Source: Ochromonas danica
Lineage: Eukaryota > Sar > Chrysophyceae > Chromulinales > Chromulinaceae
Reading direction: 5' to 3'
Assembly (NCBI GenBank): GCA_015146655.1
Contig: VKHL01000009.1
Coordinates: forward strand, 309,833-373,832
Length of the DNA: 64,000 nucleotides
The notes below the pieces were generated by a model that worked only from the letters and a program-made list of their open reading frames with translations, made no database searches and was not told where the DNA came from. Of this stretch, positions 39,682 through 50,624 are shown one piece after another (within the stretch, counting starts at the first letter, position 1; each line of letters begins with the position of its first letter). Made by a program: the position numbers and the translations under genes.

Positions 39682-42600
39682 TTAAGAAAACCCCGTAATT
39701 CGTTTAATATCTTCCTGTTCTTTCGGAGAATCCGTCCAAAGATAGATCTTTACTCCTCCAGGACAACGCAATAGCTTGCTTTGCAATGCTTTGAAATAGT
39801 CCGCACAAGCCACACGCAGCTCGGCTTTGGAAACTTCTGTACAAAACACTTTGAGAACTGAAGGAAACATTGTTCTATACAGACAGATAGACAGACACAA
39901 ACAGGAGGAAAGCAACGAGTATCAACAAACAGGAAGTGTTGTGTGGGTTGGGACTAGAAGAAGTTTAAAGTACCTTTTAACCACAGAATGGAGATAGTCA
40001 AAGTCATCTGCAAGGTTGGATGCCATTTCTGTAGCAACACGAAGAGCTGCAATCCGCAGTTTATCCTTTTCATGTTCAATGACATGAGAAAGATAGGTAG
40101 CAGCATGGGTGCTAGCCATTCCTCGGTAAACGCGATACAAGAGAGCCACCGCTCGTTGGCTGATCAATCTATTTGAACTACCAACAGCATTGAGTAACTT
40201 TGGTGAGATCACTTGCAATCCGACATTTTGCAAAATCATAGAATCATGACTTTGAATCTGTTCCAAGCAATCCATTGCATGTTGAACGATCTATTTAAAA
40301 CAGAAAACAGCCATTAAGACACCACCATCATCAGTTGCTTGTCAAACACCAGTTGTCAACCAGAAGTGATCGTTACCTTAATTGACCCTTCCTCGAGACG
40401 ATCCAGCAGACTGTCGAGGCTTGCCTCTAGCTTTCCAGCGTCTTTCAAGACAGATGCATGCTTCATTATCAAGGAGGTCAATGATGTCATCACCTCCTTC
40501 CGTTCTTGCAATCCCTTCACAGAACTAACTTTGATTTGTAGATCATTCCAATGTATTAGTTCTGAATCACTTTCCATCATACGCTTTGCTGCGTAAGAAG
40601 AGTTTACAGAAGATACACTGTTGTCTCGTCCATTTCGACTTGCTGAGACGATGACTCTAGTTGCGGTGGTGGACTTCTTTGGCGTGTTATTGTGACCGGC
40701 CAGAGCGGAACGGATAACCCTCTCTCTACCATTGGGCGCCGCATGATGGGGAGTGGGAATCATGGACAACTTGTGGCTTGATAGCTCACCAATCTCTTCT
40801 CCTCCACTGCCATTGCTTTCCGACTCGTCATAGAGCACACTGCTTCCAGGTGATAGTAGCTGAGGCAACAAGGCGTCTTCTTCCTGGAGGTATCTTAGAT
40901 TTCTCGGAGGTGTTTCCACACCGTTGCTCACAATTGGAGCAGCGTTCTTGGGTTTTAGTAATCTCGGCAAATGAGATGCTGGTCTAAGAGGGGATTGCGT
41001 GGCATTGCCACGATGACCATCCTCCTCATTATGATCCATGAGAGTTCGAAGGTTGTAATAACTATTGCCACCTGGATTGACAGCTTCTTTCACAGCTTTA
41101 TCCAAGAGATCGCTTTTAACAAAACTCTCCATATCATATCGACTGATTCTGACAGAATGTAACAGAATGCGCACAATTTCACGTCCGTTGGAACGTGTCT
41201 CTGGAGAAGAATCTTGAAGCAATTTGTTTAATCGGCTCTTCAGCATATCCAAATCCCTCGATAGCTCCAGATCGCCCCCGTACTGTTGAATGAGAATAAC
41301 CAACGCTGCAGTGGCCTTGGCTCGAACGCTTGAGTTCTTGTGGTCAACGCCCTGTAATAATGCTTGCAGAGACCGACCGGGTGAAGCATTTTGCACCATT
41401 TGAAAGAGTGCTTGCTCCGCTGACTCACTCAAGAAGTTGCTACTATCCGCACATCTCTAAACCAATCGACCAACACAAGCATTTCATTAGACGGCCCCTT
41501 CTGTACCACAAAATAGCAAATAGAAAATTACCTTGAGAACGGCTGGAACAACTAAACCGGCTTCCGGATCCATGGCTTTCTTTAGACCTTGGAAGCAATC
41601 ACTCACGGTCATCAAAGCATTCTTAGCCACTGATGATCTCAGATTGCCAACCAGCTTGACAACTAATTGAATAAGTCGATGAAGACAACCTGATTGCAAC
41701 ACGATAGGACTATGATGCAAAACAGCTCTGCGAATAATATTCAACGTATGAAATATGTCTGGCCACTCTTGGGTCTCCAAACCTTTCATTGCTGCTGTCA
41801 AGTCAGCTGAGGGGTGTGGGAGAGGCTGAAGATCAGCAGAGGCGGTGTATTCAAATGCATCCGCTTTTCCAGCTCCAAGCAGCACTACAGCCGCACTAGA
41901 ATCCACTCCTTCATCACCGCTTGGAACAGAGTCGATCAGTTTTTGATTGTTACTGATGCTACTACTGCTACTGTTTAGGTGACAGTCTTGCATAGGTTCT
42001 GTTACTGAGGAGACATCCAAATCAAAGGAATTGTACGTGATGGAACTGTGGTCACTCTGTTGTCGAACAAGTGGGGCTATTTTCGCCCTCCCTCCTATAT
42101 TACTTCCATTGTTATTTGCGTTGCGGATCTCTCGATTCTTAACGTTGGGAGACAGCATAGAAAGTTTGGCAGATGAAGGTGTTCGTGAGAAGTGACCAGC
42201 GTGAGAATGGATTTCATCCATTCCGTCACTCTTCATCGACACAGAAGCTGCTGATCCTCCTTCTCGAGAAGATTGGCTGACACTATAGCCCATATCACCA
42301 TTTCCCTCGGCAAGGCTCTTGTTCAAGACAGCGGCGGCTGGTGAAGGAAAGGGAAGATGGTTTGAGGACTGTAACAAAGCAGATTGCAGAGGTTCCATGT
42401 GAGCAAGAGAATGAGTTGGGGTATTCAGATTCTTCAATCTGGATCGTTTGACACGAGCACTGGCCGCGCGCATGTACCCATCATTTGCACTGCAAGTCAT
42501 GGGACTAGAAGTCATCGCAGGACTATTGAGGTTATCCATGTTGATCTTCAATGGTGATCGTAGGGATTCCAAGGCTATCTCCATTGGAGGGCTACTTTCA

Positions 42601-44494
42601 ATATTCTTGCTTGTTATGCTACGATGATTTTCTTGCTCATAGTTATCCAAGGACTTTGCATGGAGAGAGTCACCGAAAGCTGACTGGGCAATCGCTGATG
42701 ACTCGGCAGCACCATTACTCAATGTGGGCGATAACTCGCTTCGTCCTTTCTCTGGCGTCATATACCCGTTTGTTTCGTCAAGATCTGCCTTCTCGGATAA
42801 TTGGGATAGTATCATGCCACTGCTATAACTGTTTGGTCGCATTTGAGTTTGTTTTAAAGCACGCAGTTTCTGACGATCGAATGTTTGGCTGCGTAATGTG
42901 GGTGGAGGAGAATTCCTGCTCACTTCAGATACCTGCGTCGGTTGCGGACCCGAACCCTCAGGAATACCGTTCATAAGAGGATTTTGAACCATATCAATCA
43001 AACTAGGTGTCGTCACGCTATGACTCAAAGTGCTAGACTCTTCTTCCGTGCGATGATAATTGAGGCGTTGAGAGAGATCAGAGCTCTTGCTGCGACTCTT
43101 TGAATTCAAGAGCGGAGCAGGGATCTTTTTCTCCTTGTTTAACTCATCGGATGGTGGGGAAGGGCCAGGAGGAGGGCTGTCAGCGCAACTGCTTGTGCTA
43201 GTTTTCACGGCCATCATTCCCATTGACATCAAACCAGTCTGCGCACTAGGAGACACCGTTGTCTTAGGCTGTAGAGAAGTTGCGTGTGTAGGACTATTTT
43301 GCTCGATGACATCTTCTCGAACATTTCGTAGTGACTCCATCAGATCCTCTGCCACTGTAAATGTGCTTCCCTGCATTAGTGAGGGAAATGAGAGTGTGCG
43401 TATTCGTTTAATCAACTCTTGTTCAATTGATCGAGACAACGACGACAAGTCCAAGGCATCAGAATTGAAGAACAACACGACTGTTGGATTGGCTCGACAG
43501 AGAGAGATCTGGAACCTTCGCCCATTGAGAGCACATTCCAAGGCATAGAGTGAGATGGAACAATAGCCTAAGAGATCAATTGCAGCTTGCAGAACTGCAT
43601 GCGTGGCTTTAGCCGTATCGTGAGCAATCTTGCGAGAGGATCCGCTGCTGGCTGCGATCCAATCCTCCTCACTGCTCAGACTTCTCCCATCCTGTGGCAC
43701 ATCAATGGCTGAAAGCGAAACACTGTTTTGTAATCTCAAAATAATCCCCAAGGCATATTTGGATAGAAATATTAATGCTGTCTGGAATGATGAGGAAGGC
43801 TCGGAGTCAAGAGGCTGATGGCTTATCTCCACCAGACTTTGCAAGACTGCTATGTTGGCCAAGTTGAGCATAACTTCGCTAAAAGCCGTAGATCCTTCCA
43901 AAGTCTTACATAGAAAGAGACTGCTGACTTGGAATGAGATCAAAGAGAACCACAAGGCGGCAAATCTTAGAGCGCTTTCCTTGACAATCTTATTGACATC
44001 GTGAAATCCCACCTACAGTATATCATGTACAGCATCCCCAAACACACAGTCCATCTCAACCACTGATATTATTACACCATAAAGAGGAAAGCGACTAACC
44101 TTGACACAAGCAAAGACCTGATCAGCTAGAGAGAGGAACTCTTGACTGTGCTGCTCACAGAGACCTCGCAGCAGACGAAATCCATTCAATCGCAGGTTGG
44201 AGTCTGTAGAAGTGGTGATATTCTCTAGGACCAGCTCGACCACATGGCGAAGTCGGACTTCCTCAACATTTAGCTTTTCTATTGTTGACAGGGAGGAGTA
44301 TATCTCGTAGACTTCACTCAAGACCAAGCTGATCTGTTGACAGCATACAAGTGGGTGAGTTACTGTATTGATTTACAACAGAAGGAGAGAATGGAATAGG
44401 AAGAACTAACCTCATCAGCATGACGTGCTAGCAGCCATCGCTCAGCTGTGGATTCAGGCACAAAGGCGAGCAAGAGGTCATCCACTCGCGGCAT
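39682..44494 (-). CDS. TOGARAM/crescerin-like TOG-domain microtubule protein (about 1,462 aa)
   Basis: Six exons (44494-44411, 44333-44100, 44012-41532, 41456-40377, 40290-39974, 39874-39682) all join in phase. The start MPRVDDLLLAFVPEST uses the first ATG. The N-terminal 330 residues are helical-repeat-like (TOG-type). A long Ser/Pro-rich disordered middle follows. A second TOG array then spans exons 3-4: EWPDIFHTLNIIRRAVLHH, NLRSSVAKNALMTVSDCF, then the segment QGLKKAMDPEAG. After the junction come SASPGRSLQALLQG-type residues (seen as NASPGRSLQALLQGVDHKN) and SVRAKATAALVILIQQYGG. This is characteristic of TOGARAM1/FAM179 (crescerin), which promotes tubulin polymerisation in cilia. Terminal exons add HEAT-like helices. 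Confidence 0.82.
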
Positions 44495-44778
44495 GGCCCA
44501 CAGACACACTCACACACTCACAGCAAGAGAATGAACCGAAAGACAGAACAAAGAGGAGCAGCAACGCCCAGAAAATCACCCAAAATCAATTAATCCTCCT
44601 TTGAGAAACAGAAATGAACACAATTTTATAGACAAGTGCAATTGTATTTAAATTTGGAAAGATGATTAGAAAGTTGTCAAACAATATCAATAATGCTTGT
44701 CATGCTTCTTTTTGCTCCTCCACCAAGAAACAGAAGAAGAACGCGTTTCTACTCAATGTGTTTTCTGTCGGTTTCGTT

Positions 44779-45700
44779 GGGGCATTCCATGGAATTCCTT
44801 CGGCAGAATCAAAAGTTCGTTCATTTTCAAAATAATATCCTGGTTATTTCTCCCTAGCTTAGGATATGTTATCCATCCTTCTATGACTGTACCCTTCTCG
44901 TCAAGCACATTGAAGTCAGCAGCTGGTGTTCGTCTGGCAATGACAACATGCTTGGGATGGCGGAGGAGTTGGTTCACCTCATCTTGTTTGGTTACCAACT
45001 CTTCAACGTTGGCGTCTCTACTACATGGGATATATGACTAAATCAGGTCAAGCTTCCTCAGAAAGAGGTTTGGCGGATGGCGCTATGGGTGTTGCGATTA
45101 GCACAGATGCAAGTGGTACTGTTTTCACTCGCTTGGTCTAAAATGCGTTGCAAAGCTTTGGATCCAAGGTGATGGCTGGCATCTGCGGAGGTCTCGACTG
45201 CCCTTGGATCAATCTCGACTGAGAAAGAGAGCAATGCATGGTTCGTGGACCAAACCTCTTGAAGCAAGTTATCTGATCGCACCAGGTATGTATTGATGTT
45301 GCGAATATGGCATCCAGAGCTCTCTGCAGTGGAGATTGATGCTTTCAAGTTCATCTTTGGCTATCTGGATCACTCTTCACTGGGAGATGAAGCACTTGTT
45401 GCTTACAGGGCAGGGGAAGGAACAGAGATCTTTCACTGCAAATAAATCTAAAGAAACTGTTGGTAAAGTCCAGAAAGCAAAAGCCCCCATTGGAGAGAAG
45501 AAAGGGTTCGGAAAGAAGTAGGGAATGGGCGATGATGATGCTATTAAATTGTTTCCTATAGTTTAACTATTAAGTTGCTAAAGTTAAAGTAACCTAAATA
45601 ATACAACCAATCCATATACCTGCTGTACACTATTATTATGTATACTGTATTAAGATGCTTAGATAGCAAGTTTATATATGCCTTACACAAGACATGGTAA
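44779..45700 (+). pseudogene. Collapsed duplicate of the 49.2-53.1 kb block (GH-like and beta-hydroxylase remnants)
   Basis: The region is a mosaic of short blocks colinear with 49216-53112: 44779-44947 matches 49216-49439; 44948-45147 matches 50399-50595; 45147-45208 matches 51815-51875; 45242-45272 matches 52126-52156; 45273 onward matches 52659 onward through the hydroxylase stop and 3' flank. About 3 kb, including the whole methyltransferase gene, is missing between blocks. Two small internal deletions removed the sequence between direct repeats (GAGATGAAGC and GCTATTA). The GH start codon is deleted, so no intact product is possible. The visible plus-strand frames are fragments only. Confidence 0.9.
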
Positions 45701-46296
45701 GGCCTCAGCAACAGATGACTGGGTGTTTGGCGGTTTAGGTGTATCCCATCATCCTGCACTTTATTGTGTGGGTCGTCGCTTTGGATAGCCTTTCCTATTT
45801 CCATGTACAGTATTACGATATCCAGATTAGGTATTATGATATCAAAAGGCATGCAAAAAGAATTCAGATTTGGTATTGATCTGGTTTTGAGGTAACTTAG
45901 CAGACCGCTTCCAACAGTGCCCTAGAAACCCTAAAGCTCGTAAGTTTCCCAAAAGATGATAAAATTAAGTTAAAAGGAGCTAAGTTATATTGCGTACACG
46001 ATCCGATGATATTAGCGACATAGTCTACTGCATTAGCAATATGATAATACATGTTCAGTGAACTTTCTCCACAAAAATATTCAATTCTCCATTATCTTTA
46101 GGCTTGTAGTAAGCTTATAACATTTTGAACACGAGCTCAAACTTTCCAAATACACGAGAGTGATCGCCATCGCATGGTCTTATATTCAGGATAATATGTC
46201 TTATGTGCAAGATATTGACTTCAGGACTTTTTCGTAGTAAACCTTGTGGTGAACTATTCAATCTATTGCAGCAGGTAATGGCTTGGCATTATTAGT
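45701..46296. other. Intergenic, decayed repeat sequence
   Basis: AT-rich sequence continuing from the collapsed duplicate. A short segment at about 45690-45735 (ACATGGTAAGGCC and CTGGGTGTTTGGC) resembles a segment upstream of SAC1 at 57330-57375. No gene seen. Confidence 0.5.
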
Positions 46297-48948
46297 CTAG
46301 AAGAACACGTTGGGATTACAAACCCAGTTTCCATGAGTTCGCATGGCCACCTTCTTCACATCAATCTCATGGCATCCTAAGCCATACCTCAACCCTTTCG
46401 TTTTTAGTGAGTAAATGGAAGCATATCGAGAGAAGGCGCTGATGGGCGCTCGTACATATTCATCATAGCCGGTCAGTTGATTCACCAAGAAGATGTGATT
46501 AGGTTGATCTTCATACCCATTTTTTGAATCAATCTGCTTGAGCCGACCTTGTGTAATTAGAAAGTCACTTAGTCCAAGCAAGAACCATTGAGAAAATGTT
46601 TGAGTGGCACAGACATGAAGAGTAGAAGCATCACGATGAAGATCAACATGACAGCGTTGACTAGGCTGTACGGTCAAACCATAGTCCGCTTTCTCCACAA
46701 CTTGTTGTGAAGACAATGGACTATCTGATGTAACATAAAGTAACGCCATTTTATGAGAAGGAAGAGAGTTATTTGATGGAAGAAACTGCTTAGCACAGTG
46801 AGCGAGATCGACGGGAGAGTCCATAGTGCGATCATAGTTGACGAACGATGTTCCTAGCCATTTTGCGGACGTGCTGAAAACACACTGTGGGTTTATCTGA
46901 TTGGAAGAAAAGCTACTATCACCACATCGAAAATGTGTTGACACTAAACGAAGAGGAGGAACAGCTTCTTGTACTTGCTTTCTATCCTCTTTCAATAAGG
47001 CTGGTTTGATCAACTCCATGGAAGTATTCCAAAGCACGTCAGTTGGATGAAGAAGAGATCGCAATGCACAACCAGCAATCTCATACAAGTTAACATCATT
47101 TTTCTGCCATGCACCCTCACTCCCACCACCCCTACTACTATTAGTACTAATCGTAGTGTTAGTGCTATTAGTGTTGATTGTGTTATCATGATGTTTGCTC
47201 TCGTTCTCAGTTGGAGAGAGAATTCGCCATAATTCCCGTAATTCACTTTGTAAGACAACATCTTGTGAAAATAACCATCTACACAAATAGACACGATTTC
47301 CAAAATATCGAATAACTTTACTATTCTCCCATTTCTTTTGATGACTATCTTCGAGTGCACAATGACGCTGATCAGAACTTGGATTAACACAATGTAGTTT
47401 GACCATCTCATTAGCAAAAGAATCCTGCCATCCAGCCCATTTCCAATCTTCCCATGTTACTTTTGAAAGATGAGAAGATGACTTAAAATAAGGTTGGAAA
47501 GCCTTTTGTAAGGCTATATCACCTTCGATGAGAAGCGTACGATTGGTTCGTAATGCATAGAAGAAAGCAGTGATTAATCCTGCTAGACGATCACCAAGTC
47601 CTCCATTTTTCACATGACGATTATGATAGACAAAGATGAAGTATTTGTTAGGAGGTTGTTGTATCATATTTTCATATTTTTGTACGAAGGCATATTTACA
47701 ACAGATTGTCCCATAGTTCTTCTCAAAGGAAGATTTCATGCTGTCCATATTCATTGTTGCATGAGTCCCTGGTAGTTGTGCCAATAAGCTCACAAGTAGG
47801 AATAGGAGGACAAAGAAGGAGCGCGGCTTCTTATGCCAACTTGCAGCACGACTACTACAGTTATCTTGAATCAAGGCGGGGAAAGGATTTGCCTTCAAAG
47901 TCGCATATAGAATTGCACCAGGAAGAAGATCGTATTGCACAATCATTTCTTGTTCATTATTTTCGGTAAGAATATCACAAAATGTCGACTCAGCGTTTGT
48001 TGTGCTTTGCACAGCAAGATTCGATTGCGAAGCACTAGGTTTTATCTTCTTTGGCTCACGCTGAATAAGGCTCTCGAACTTCAAGTGTAAGAGGTCAGTA
48101 TGGAGAGTCAACGAGAAGAAAGTTGCCAGAAACAACGACGTTTTCAATTGGATCTTTAGCGTTTTCTTCAGTCGACTGTAAAGCGAATAATTAAAAGAAT
48201 GTTTGGTGTGCAATGTTTGAGAGTATGTCATATGACGAAGTATGTCTTCGTTCATGTTCATCGAAGCGGAATTGATTAATTCTTTCGACAAGAGAAATTG
48301 AAGCGCCAGTAGTCGATGCTTCTTTTCATGGCTCTCAGCTTCAACGCTACACTTTGTGAAGACACCTTTGCTAAGCGGGAAAAGTAGGAGAAAAGCATTT
48401 GTAACTGCCCAGAAAGGTGCGAGCGCAATAAGGACATCCTTGGGATAGATGGTCTCCTTATTGCGGGCCAAGAAGTCACCGCTGCCCAGACGATGATTTG
48501 GTATAGTAGGCGATAACATAGAAATTGCAGCCGATCCAGATCTAGAGGGCTTTTGGTTCACCAGCTTGTGTTGCACGTTATTCCAGGCGGCACAACGAGC
48601 GAAGGATGTGATCAGGAGGATGTCTTCCAGCAAACTCGCTACGCCCTGACCTGCCTTTGCAGTCGAATGAAGTGGAACTGAGTCTTCTTGCTGATCTGAT
48701 TGATCAGAAAGACTGCGTAGGTCTGTAACAGAGTTTGTAGGAGCATTGCCACAGCCAGCGGAGCTCCCCAACTTCAGCCGGTAGTAGCTGCTCCTCTCAC
48801 CCAGCTGCTCCGCATTAACATGCCCAGGCGAAGTAACTGTGGAAGCCACACCTTGAAAATGGCTGATACACGATCGAAGTAGTTGTTCAATATTTATGGA
48901 AGAGCAACAGGCATCCTGTACACACAGGTTGGAAAGAGCAACAGACAT
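46297..48948 (-). CDS. Fucosyltransferase-like protein with an unassigned N-terminal half (883 aa)
   Basis: One long exon starts at ATG 48948; the frame extends upstream but without an ATG. The C-terminal half (from about residue 450) begins with a hydrophobic segment (SFFVLLFLLVSLLAQLPG). It continues into NGGLGDRLAGLITAFFYAL with the word TNRTLLIEGD, which recalls the nucleotide-sugar-binding start of eukaryotic fucosyltransferases (GT37/GT23-like). STHFRCGD, LLYVTSDSPLSS and HVCATQTFSQWFLLGLSDF follow the same family order. The N-terminal half is helical with hydrophobic stretches (PKDVLIALAPFWAVTNAFLL) and matches nothing I recognise. Either a membrane domain is fused to the transferase, or two genes share the frame. 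Confidence 0.6.
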   Translation of the reverse strand: MSVALSNLCVQDACCSSINIEQLLRSCISHFQGVASTVTSPGHVNAEQLGERSSYYRLKLGSSAGCGNAPTNSVTDLRSLSDQSDQQEDSVPLHSTAKAGQGVASLLEDILLITSFARCAAWNNVQHKLVNQKPSRSGSAAISMLSPTIPNHRLGSGDFLARNKETIYPKDVLIALAPFWAVTNAFLLLFPLSKGVFTKCSVEAESHEKKHRLLALQFLLSKELINSASMNMNEDILRHMTYSQTLHTKHSFNYSLYSRLKKTLKIQLKTSLFLATFFSLTLHTDLLHLKFESLIQREPKKIKPSASQSNLAVQSTTNAESTFCDILTENNEQEMIVQYDLLPGAILYATLKANPFPALIQDNCSSRAASWHKKPRSFFVLLFLLVSLLAQLPGTHATMNMDSMKSSFEKNYGTICCKYAFVQKYENMIQQPPNKYFIFVYHNRHVKNGGLGDRLAGLITAFFYALRTNRTLLIEGDIALQKAFQPYFKSSSHLSKVTWEDWKWAGWQDSFANEMVKLHCVNPSSDQRHCALEDSHQKKWENSKVIRYFGNRVYLCRWLFSQDVVLQSELRELWRILSPTENESKHHDNTINTNSTNTTISTNSSRGGGSEGAWQKNDVNLYEIAGCALRSLLHPTDVLWNTSMELIKPALLKEDRKQVQEAVPPLRLVSTHFRCGDSSFSSNQINPQCVFSTSAKWLGTSFVNYDRTMDSPVDLAHCAKQFLPSNNSLPSHKMALLYVTSDSPLSSQQVVEKADYGLTVQPSQRCHVDLHRDASTLHVCATQTFSQWFLLGLSDFLITQGRLKQIDSKNGYEDQPNHIFLVNQLTGYDEYVRAPISAFSRYASIYSLKTKGLRYGLGCHEIDVKKVAMRTHGNWVCNPNVFF

Positions 48949-49299
48949 CTTGCAGACACGAAGAGATTTAAGAGGTATTCCCCAATGAACAAATGGCAAA
49001 ATAAAAACTATAGCTTTAGCAGCCAAGAGAAATCACAGATCAAGCCCGCCCATCTTGCATCCTGGATCTTGATGTCCATGTAGTGCGAAGTGCGGGGAGG
49101 GAAATTCGATTTTATTGTCGAAAGTTATCAGTTATCAGCAGCGCTTTTTGAGGAAGTGCCAGCGCAGTTTGCCCAGCCGTTTCGTTCACAGTTTTTGGCG
49201 CATTTCGGATTTCCCGGGGCATTCCATGGAATTCCATCAGCGGGATGATCTGTTTTGGATGATTTCCGATTTTGATTCAGAATCAAAAGTTCGTGCAGG
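48949..49299. other. Divergent intergenic region, start of the duplicated block
   Basis: A 351-bp gap lies between the starts of the transferase gene (minus) and the propeller gene (plus). From 49216 onward it is duplicated at 44779. The minus-strand frame shared by both copies is explained by the duplication and is not a gene. Confidence 0.55.
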
Positions 49300-50592
49300 A
49301 TGACTATTTTAGAATTCATTTTCAAAATATCCTGGTTATTTCTCCCTAGCTTAGGATATGTTATCCATCCTTCTATGACTGCACCCTTCTCGTCAAGTAC
49401 ATTGAAGTCAGCAGCTGGTGTTCGTCTGGCAATGACAACCTTGACAATGACCTCAGCTCCGGCTGCTTCTTCGGGCAATAGTGAGGGCGTTGGTGTCTCC
49501 ATTACCCGAGATTACCTCTCTGCTAAATTGGGTAGAAAAGTGTTATCTTTTGGCTCTCCTAAGATTCTCGCACCCAATGAGAACTTCCCGCAATGGCGGC
49601 TGTGGTTGCACTACCGAGACCACACCATTCCTGATGACGTGGTACACGGTAGTACGGGACATATCCTTCATGCCACGTCTTCTGATGGCTTGGGTGACTG
49701 GGTGGTTCATCCTAACAGTCCTGTTCTCAGTCCTAGCAAGGAGAAAGGAGATTGGTTTTTCTTCGACAGCGAACATGTGGGTCTCGGAGATGTTATTCAT
49801 CCTGGTATGGAAGCGCAAAGTCACTTGCTTATGCCCAGTAGTGTCTTGCTCATGTATACCTTTGGTGGTAATGGTCATGTTCGTGACGTGAAAGGTCGAG
49901 ATGGTGAGCAAAGGAAGATGAAGGGCGGGAAGATGGAAATTGGTCTGGCAGTCTCTCAAGATGGTGCTCACTGGAGTCGAGTAGAAGGGCCATCTGCTTA
50001 TGGTTCGGTCTTAGAAGTCAGTAAAGAAGTAGATGCTTTTGATTCTCATTCTGTCGCTTGGCCATCAGTCGTGGAGGTGGGAAAGAACTATTGGATGTAT
50101 TATCAAGCTGTTGACCCGGTCACACGAAAGAGTGTTATTGGTGCAGCCATGGCCAAAGATGGACTATTGCGCTGGAATAAGCAAGGTCTGGTGTTACGTG
50201 GGGAGGAAAAGGATGTTAATGCCTTTGACCATGGTGGCATAACGAGAAGACAGGTTCTGTTGCCCAATGACGGCTTCTTTCGGATGTACTACGAGGCTGT
50301 CTCAGCTTCTGGTGAGCACAGCATTGGATTGGCGACTAGCAAGGACGGATTGAATTGGAAGAAGTCTGGACAGGTCTTTGCCAAGAATGCTGATGCCAAT
50401 GCTTGGGATGGCGGAGGAGTTGGTTCACCTCATCTTGTTTGGTTACCGAATCTTCAACGCTGGCGTCTCTACTACATGGGATATATGACTAAATCAGGTC
50501 AAGCTTCCTCAGAAAGAGGTTTGGCGGATGGCGCTATGGGTGTTGCGATTAGCACAGATGCAAGTGGTACTGTTTTCACTCGCTCGATCTAA
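49300..50592 (+). CDS. GH32/GH43-like five-bladed beta-propeller protein
   Basis: Single exon, 430 aa, from ATG 49300. Repeated blade-like units appear: LHATSSDGLGDWVVHPNSPV, IGLAVSQDGAHWSRVEGP, IGAAMAKDGLLRWNKQGLV, IGLATSKDGLNWKKSGQVF and MGVAISTDASGTVFTRS. Each follows a YYxxYM/MYYQA-type aromatic strand. This spacing is that of the GH32/43/62/68 superfamily and related predicted sugar hydrolases. A classic catalytic acid triad cannot be assigned by eye. The N-terminus (FIFKISWLFLPSLGYVIHPS then TAPFSSS) looks like a signal or targeting sequence, possibly plastid-directed. A broken copy lies 4.5 kb upstream. Confidence 0.65.
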   Translation: MTILEFIFKISWLFLPSLGYVIHPSMTAPFSSSTLKSAAGVRLAMTTLTMTSAPAASSGNSEGVGVSITRDYLSAKLGRKVLSFGSPKILAPNENFPQWRLWLHYRDHTIPDDVVHGSTGHILHATSSDGLGDWVVHPNSPVLSPSKEKGDWFFFDSEHVGLGDVIHPGMEAQSHLLMPSSVLLMYTFGGNGHVRDVKGRDGEQRKMKGGKMEIGLAVSQDGAHWSRVEGPSAYGSVLEVSKEVDAFDSHSVAWPSVVEVGKNYWMYYQAVDPVTRKSVIGAAMAKDGLLRWNKQGLVLRGEEKDVNAFDHGGITRRQVLLPNDGFFRMYYEAVSASGEHSIGLATSKDGLNWKKSGQVFAKNADANAWDGGGVGSPHLVWLPNLQRWRLYYMGYMTKSGQASSERGLADGAMGVAISTDASGTVFTRSI

Positions 50593-50624
50593 TGCGCATA
50601 GCTTTATATTCAGCATGTTAAGTA

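Noticed and set aside
49128-49502. Minus-strand frame repeated in altered form at 44753-44998, which could suggest a conserved gene
   Set aside because: Both copies come from the same segmental duplication, and the plus strand carries the propeller gene. The likeness reflects DNA copying, not coding conservation.
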